Origin: an uncultured Prevotellaceae bacterium
GTDB taxonomy: Bacteria > Bacteroidota > Bacteroidia > Bacteroidales > Bacteroidaceae
Assembly (NCBI GenBank): GCA_902768785.1
Contig: CACXMM010000010.1
Span: 1-64,000 of the forward strand
Length of the DNA stretch: 64,000 nucleotides
Reading direction: 5' to 3'
A model generated the notes under the pieces. The model was not told the origin of the DNA and made no database searches. It saw nothing but the letters and a program-made list of their open reading frames with translations. The translations under genes were made by a program, and so were the position numbers. Positions 60,881 to 64,000 of this stretch are shown in pieces. The number at the start of each line of letters is the position of its first letter. Positions within the stretch are counted from its first letter, which is position 1.

Positions 60881-61160
60881 CTGTCCATCGGGTGGAAAAA
60901 ACGGGATTTTGAGCGCAATCGTCTAACCGGCTGTCACACAAACACTTAGGAATTCCAGCGAAATTGCATGGTTTTTCCCATCTCCCAAAACGTTGTTTTC
61001 AGTCGCCAAAACTATGTTTTTAGAAGGTAAAAACGGTGTTTTCAGTAAGTAAATACTATGTTTTTGGGGTGAAAGTAACGTCTAATTGAGGTGAAAGTAA
61101 AGGCTGTTTTGCATCAAAGTAAAGTCTATTTGAGATGCAAAGAGCCTTTACTTGTCATTT
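60881..61160 (+). repeat. Composite modular repeat element, locus 3
   Basis: Plus-strand order: leader (60881-60916), GCATGGTTTTTCCC at 60967-60980 (as in locus 2), four A units (60986-61066, 21-22 bp period, e.g. AAAACTATGTTTTTAG), then B units (61070-61160; GAAAGTAACG, GAAAGTAAAGGCTG, CAAAGTAAAGTC and an inverted GCAAAGAGCCTTTACTT). Module C is absent. The tract 60767-61283 has no gene. Its remaining sequence is A/T-rich spacer. Confidence 0.75.
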
Positions 61161-61283
61161 TCGTGCCCATCTGATGACAAATTAGACCTCAAAAAGAGGT
61201 TAAAAAGAAAGACAACGTGTTTTTGCAACCACATTCTGCGAAAGCACGTTGTCAAGTTATTTGGTCGGATTTTAACAATTGCA

Positions 61284-61997
61284 CTACTCTGCAATCGTCA
61301 GGTCACTCTTATCGATAGAACCTGATCCTGCCACCGACTCATGGTATTGCTTGGTACGTCCGCTGAATTTCATGTCACCGGAGCCTGCTACTTCAGTACT
61401 CAAAGAGCCGCAGTCAGCCAGGAAGGCCTCCACATCACCGCTACCGGCAATACTGAATTTCGCACTTCCCGTCGCCAGCTTTCCAATCTTGATATCTCCA
61501 CTGCCAGCAATCGAGGCATCCAGTTTGTCGCAGATCACATCCGAGAGATCGATATCACCGGAACCGGCAATAGACATATGAAGATTATCGGTGTCAAGAC
61601 TTCCCGGGATATCAAACTCCCCACTGCCAGCAATCTCCACTCCCGTCAGGTCGGGTGAAGAAGCGAAAATCTTCACACGGTCATGCATCACTCTCCATGC
61701 TAACAGGTGCTTCTTCGTCTTCGGCCCCACATACAAAGTATGTCCGTCGCAACGAACCTCAATCTCTTCCAATACATTGGCAGGTGCCTGGATGCGCACC
61801 TTGGCAGAATCAGACTGCTGGAAGGTAATATCGAAGCCGCCAGCCATCTCGATCTTCTCGAACGCCCCCACACGAACATCCTTATTCACCACACTCACCT
61901 TCTGTCCCTTTTTCGCCCTTGATCCTGTTGAAAAAACGCAGGAGGCGGAAGCCAATGCCACACATAGCACCATCACGACAACTAAAAACTTTTTCAT
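61284..61997 (-). CDS. Head-GIN domain lipoprotein (DUF2807)
   Basis: A 237-residue lipoprotein (signal KKFLVVVMVLCVALASASC). The mature protein is a parallel beta-helix of the GIN/DUF2807 type with regularly repeated SIAGSGDI- and VAGSGDM-like turns (seven or so between residues 120 and 230), each pairing a Gly-Ser-Gly-Asp turn with a short strand. The N-terminal strand region FEKIEMAGGFDITFQQ is the typical family head. The role is unknown; these proteins are surface- or periplasm-exposed and are presumed to bind other envelope molecules. Confidence 0.92.
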   Translation of the reverse strand: MKKFLVVVMVLCVALASASCVFSTGSRAKKGQKVSVVNKDVRVGAFEKIEMAGGFDITFQQSDSAKVRIQAPANVLEEIEVRCDGHTLYVGPKTKKHLLAWRVMHDRVKIFASSPDLTGVEIAGSGEFDIPGSLDTDNLHMSIAGSGDIDLSDVICDKLDASIAGSGDIKIGKLATGSAKFSIAGSGDVEAFLADCGSLSTEVAGSGDMKFSGRTKQYHESVAGSGSIDKSDLTIAE

Positions 61998-62113
61998 ATT
62001 CTTTTCTTTTATTACGGGTTTATTTTCTGTCGGTTAGACGGTCAACATGAAAAAAAAGTTGCAAAGAACCATATTTTTTTGAAACAACAGAAGAGAATGA
62101 GCGGATTTTTGCG

Positions 62114-62121
62114 TAACTTTG
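62114..62121 (+). promoter_or_regulatory. -7 box of the cysE gene
   Basis: TAACTTTG followed by CACC, 28 nt before the ATG at 62150. Confidence 0.6.
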
Positions 62122-62149
62122 CACCATTATTTATTGAGACAACATTGCA

Positions 62150-63091
62150 ATGAGCACAGAAAACATGACGCAGATTCTGACAAAGACCATAGAGGATCTC
62201 TCTACGGAGGAATCGCTGAAAGGATTATTCCACGAGCACCGTGATGGCGACCCGCTGCCTTCAAGCAAGGCATTGGAAGAAATCATTGAACTATCGCGCT
62301 CGATTCTTTTCCCCGGATTTTTCGGGAAGTCAACCGTAAATATCAACACCATCAGATACCACATCGGAGTCAACATGGAACGGCTGCATAAGTTGTTAGC
62401 CGACCAGATCATGGCAGGACTATGTTTTACCAACAGCAGTCGTATAGAAAGCTATGAGGAGCGCAGTGCCTGCAGGCTCAATGCCGAACAGATCGCCCTG
62501 GAGCTGATCTCGCGTTATCCCAGGATCCGGCAGATTCTTGCCACCGATGTGGTGGCCGCCTATAACGGCGACCCTGCCGCAGAGAACTATGGGGAGATCA
62601 TCTCCTGCTATCCGATCATCAAAACACTCGTGAACTACCGTATTGCTCATGAGTTGCTCACTTTGGGTGTTCCCCTCATTCCCCGTATCATCACTGAGAT
62701 GGCACATTCGGAAACGGGTATAGACATTCATCCCGGAGCACAGATCGGTCATCATTTCACTATCGACCACGGTACGGGTGTGGTGATCGGTGCTACTTGC
62801 ATCATCGGAAACAACGTGAAACTCTACCAGGGTGTGACCCTCGGTGCGAAGAGCTTCCCATTAGACGACAATGGCAACCCCATCAAGGGTATCCCCCGCC
62901 ACCCCATCCTCGAGGATGATGTCATCGTCTATTCCAATGCCACGATCTTAGGACGCATCACCATCGGCAAGGGCTGCGTGGTTGGCGCCAACCTGTGGAT
63001 TACCCGTGACATGGATCCCTACACCAAGAAATACAAGCAAGAAAAGAAAGACTATATCGATATTGAATTTAATCATGGAACAGGCATTTGA
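62150..63091 (+). CDS. cysE: Serine O-acetyltransferase
   Basis: A 313-residue enzyme with an N-terminal alpha-helical domain (residues 1-185) and a left-handed beta-helix of hexapeptide repeats (GIDIHPGAQIGHHFTIDHGTGVVIGATCIIGNNVKLYQGVTLGAKSF) that carries the catalytic Asp-His pair IDHGTG. It makes O-acetylserine from serine and acetyl-CoA, the first step of cysteine synthesis. It is longer than the roughly 270-residue E. coli CysE, as is usual for the Bacteroidetes form. Its 3' end overlaps the next gene by 17 nt, so the two are coupled. Confidence 0.95.
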   Translation: MSTENMTQILTKTIEDLSTEESLKGLFHEHRDGDPLPSSKALEEIIELSRSILFPGFFGKSTVNINTIRYHIGVNMERLHKLLADQIMAGLCFTNSSRIESYEERSACRLNAEQIALELISRYPRIRQILATDVVAAYNGDPAAENYGEIISCYPIIKTLVNYRIAHELLTLGVPLIPRIITEMAHSETGIDIHPGAQIGHHFTIDHGTGVVIGATCIIGNNVKLYQGVTLGAKSFPLDDNGNPIKGIPRHPILEDDVIVYSNATILGRITIGKGCVVGANLWITRDMDPYTKKYKQEKKDYIDIEFNHGTGI

Positions 63092-64000
63092 ACTCATTGC
63101 CAAGACCTTCATGGGACTGGAGCCCATCTTGGCACAAGAGCTTACCGAACTGGGAGCTGACAACGTGCAAATCGGTCGGCGGATGGTATCATTCACCGGC
63201 AACAAGGAGATGATGTATCGCGCTAACTTCCAGCTGCATACCGCTATCCGTATCCTCAAGCCCATCAAACACTTCAAAGCCTCATCGGCAGACGATGTGT
63301 ATGAAGAGGTGAAGCAGATCGACTGGAGTGAGTACCTGGATAACAAGAAAACCTTCGCCGTTGACTCTGTCGTTTTCTCTGAGGAGTTCCGACACTCGAA
63401 GTTCGTGGCCTATAAAGTGAAAGACGCGATCGCTGACCAGTTCAGGGAGGAAACAGGGATGCGCCCCAACGTATCGGTGTCCAACCCCGATATCCGACTG
63501 CATATCCATATCGCCGATGATCAGGCTACGCTGTGTCTGGACTCCAGCGGAGAGAGTCTGCACCGAAGGGGTTACCGACAGGAATCGGTAGAAGCACCCC
63601 TGAACGAAGTACTGGCAGCCGGTATGATCCTGATGAGCGGATGGAAAGGTGAGACCGACTTCATCGATCCGATGTGCGGCAGTGGCACATTGCTGGTGGA
63701 GGCTGCCCTCATCGCCCATAACATGTCACCGGGGGTGTTCCGTAAGGAATATGCTTTTGAGAAGTGGCCCGACTTCGACAAGGAGCTCTTTGATGAGATC
63801 TACAATGATGACTCCCAAGAACGGGAGTTTGAACATCATATCTACGGCTACGACATTGATATGAAGGCAGTAAACACGGCGCGGACCAATGTCAAAGCCG
63901 CAGGACTGACAAAAGATATCACTGTGGAACAGCTTGACTTCGCCGACTTCAAGCAACCGGCAGAGAAGGCGTTGATGATTACAAACCCACCTTATGGTGA
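63075..64000 (+). CDS. THUMP-domain class I SAM-dependent RNA methyltransferase (cut by window end)
   Basis: The first 308 residues of an RlmL/YpsC-type enzyme. Residues 1-160 are an N-terminal ferredoxin-like and THUMP RNA-binding region (FELIAKTFMGLEPILAQELTELGA; RLHIHIADDQATLCLDSSG). The methyltransferase domain follows with LHRRGYRQESVEAPLNEVLAAGMI, the SAM motif FIDPMCGSGTLLVEAALIA, the acidic GYDIDMKAVNTARTN and, at the very end, the catalytic NPPYG. RlmL-type enzymes methylate guanine N2 in 23S rRNA. The start at 63075 overlaps the cysE stop. The rest of the gene lies beyond 64000. Confidence 0.9.
   Translation, partial: MEQAFELIAKTFMGLEPILAQELTELGADNVQIGRRMVSFTGNKEMMYRANFQLHTAIRILKPIKHFKASSADDVYEEVKQIDWSEYLDNKKTFAVDSVVFSEEFRHSKFVAYKVKDAIADQFREETGMRPNVSVSNPDIRLHIHIADDQATLCLDSSGESLHRRGYRQESVEAPLNEVLAAGMILMSGWKGETDFIDPMCGSGTLLVEAALIAHNMSPGVFRKEYAFEKWPDFDKELFDEIYNDDSQEREFEHHIYGYDIDMKAVNTARTNVKAAGLTKDITVEQLDFADFKQPAEKALMITNPPYG

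Overview
The window is chromosomal DNA of a Bacteroidota member, most likely a Prevotella/Segatella-type gut or rumen anaerobe. Support for this: promoters of the Bacteroidetes form (TTTG, about 19 nt, TAnnTTTG), a SusC/SusD glycan locus driven by a hybrid two-component sensor, and many Bacteroidales-only families (DUF4199, DUF4230, DUF4738, DUF5686, DUF6048, DUF6452). There is no rRNA, phage, transposase or CRISPR array. Genes are densely packed, apart from a few long, repeat-rich intergenic tracts.

Layout. 0-0.6 kb: a toxin-antitoxin pair. 0.6-3.3 kb: ECF sigma factor, membrane anti-sigma-like protein and secreted protein. 3.5-9.4 kb: a double alpha/beta hydrolase, a PadR/PspC envelope-stress pair, and an amino-sugar-kinase-like/RapZ fusion. 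9.4-12.2 kb: a candidate sRNA, groESL behind a sigma-54-like promoter, an unusual repeat at tRNA-Thr, and the SRP RNA. 12.2-13.4 kb: a long noncoding tract with a modular repeat. 13.4-18 kb: a six-gene run (DUF4199, glycosyltransferase, DUF6452, DUF6048, ApbE, Crp). 18-25.9 kb: housekeeping genes (M3 peptidase, dCMP deaminase, S41 protease, 5-FTHF cyclo-ligase, DUF721, RecF, TPR protein, RibH). 26-32.2 kb: ExoIII, small Bacteroidales families, an AGCS symporter and MntP.

32.3-53.8 kb is a polysaccharide utilization locus whose content matches xyloglucan loci of the Bacteroides ovatus type: SusC, SusD, a multi-IPT surface glycan-binding lipoprotein, a BACON-GH5 endoglucanase, a PA14-containing GH31 alpha-xylosidase, a GH2 beta-galactosidase, a second YicI-like GH31, an HTCS sensor and a LacI regulator. 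The surface proteins would bind and cut the polymer, SusC/D import the oligosaccharides, and the periplasmic GH31 and GH2 enzymes strip xylose and galactose side chains.

54-64 kb holds a LuxR-type regulator, a HAD phosphatase, DUF5686, and a three-gene set (NTP transferase, ATP-grasp, CDP-alcohol phosphatidyltransferase) that looks like an uncharacterised polar-lipid head-group pathway. It ends with a GIN-domain lipoprotein, CysE and a truncated RNA methyltransferase.

The most unusual signal is noncoding. Three intergenic tracts (about 12.6-13.2, 31.05-31.43 and 60.88-61.16 kb) carry the same composite element: a leader, then arrays of degenerate palindromic units at about 21-22 bp spacing, in a fixed module order. 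One copy appears to be interrupted by a second, MITE-like hairpin element. Other noteworthy signals are promoter-bearing hairpins, heptamer satellites placed right after stop codons, a heptamer satellite inside a peptidase gene, and two candidate small RNAs with promoter and terminator.
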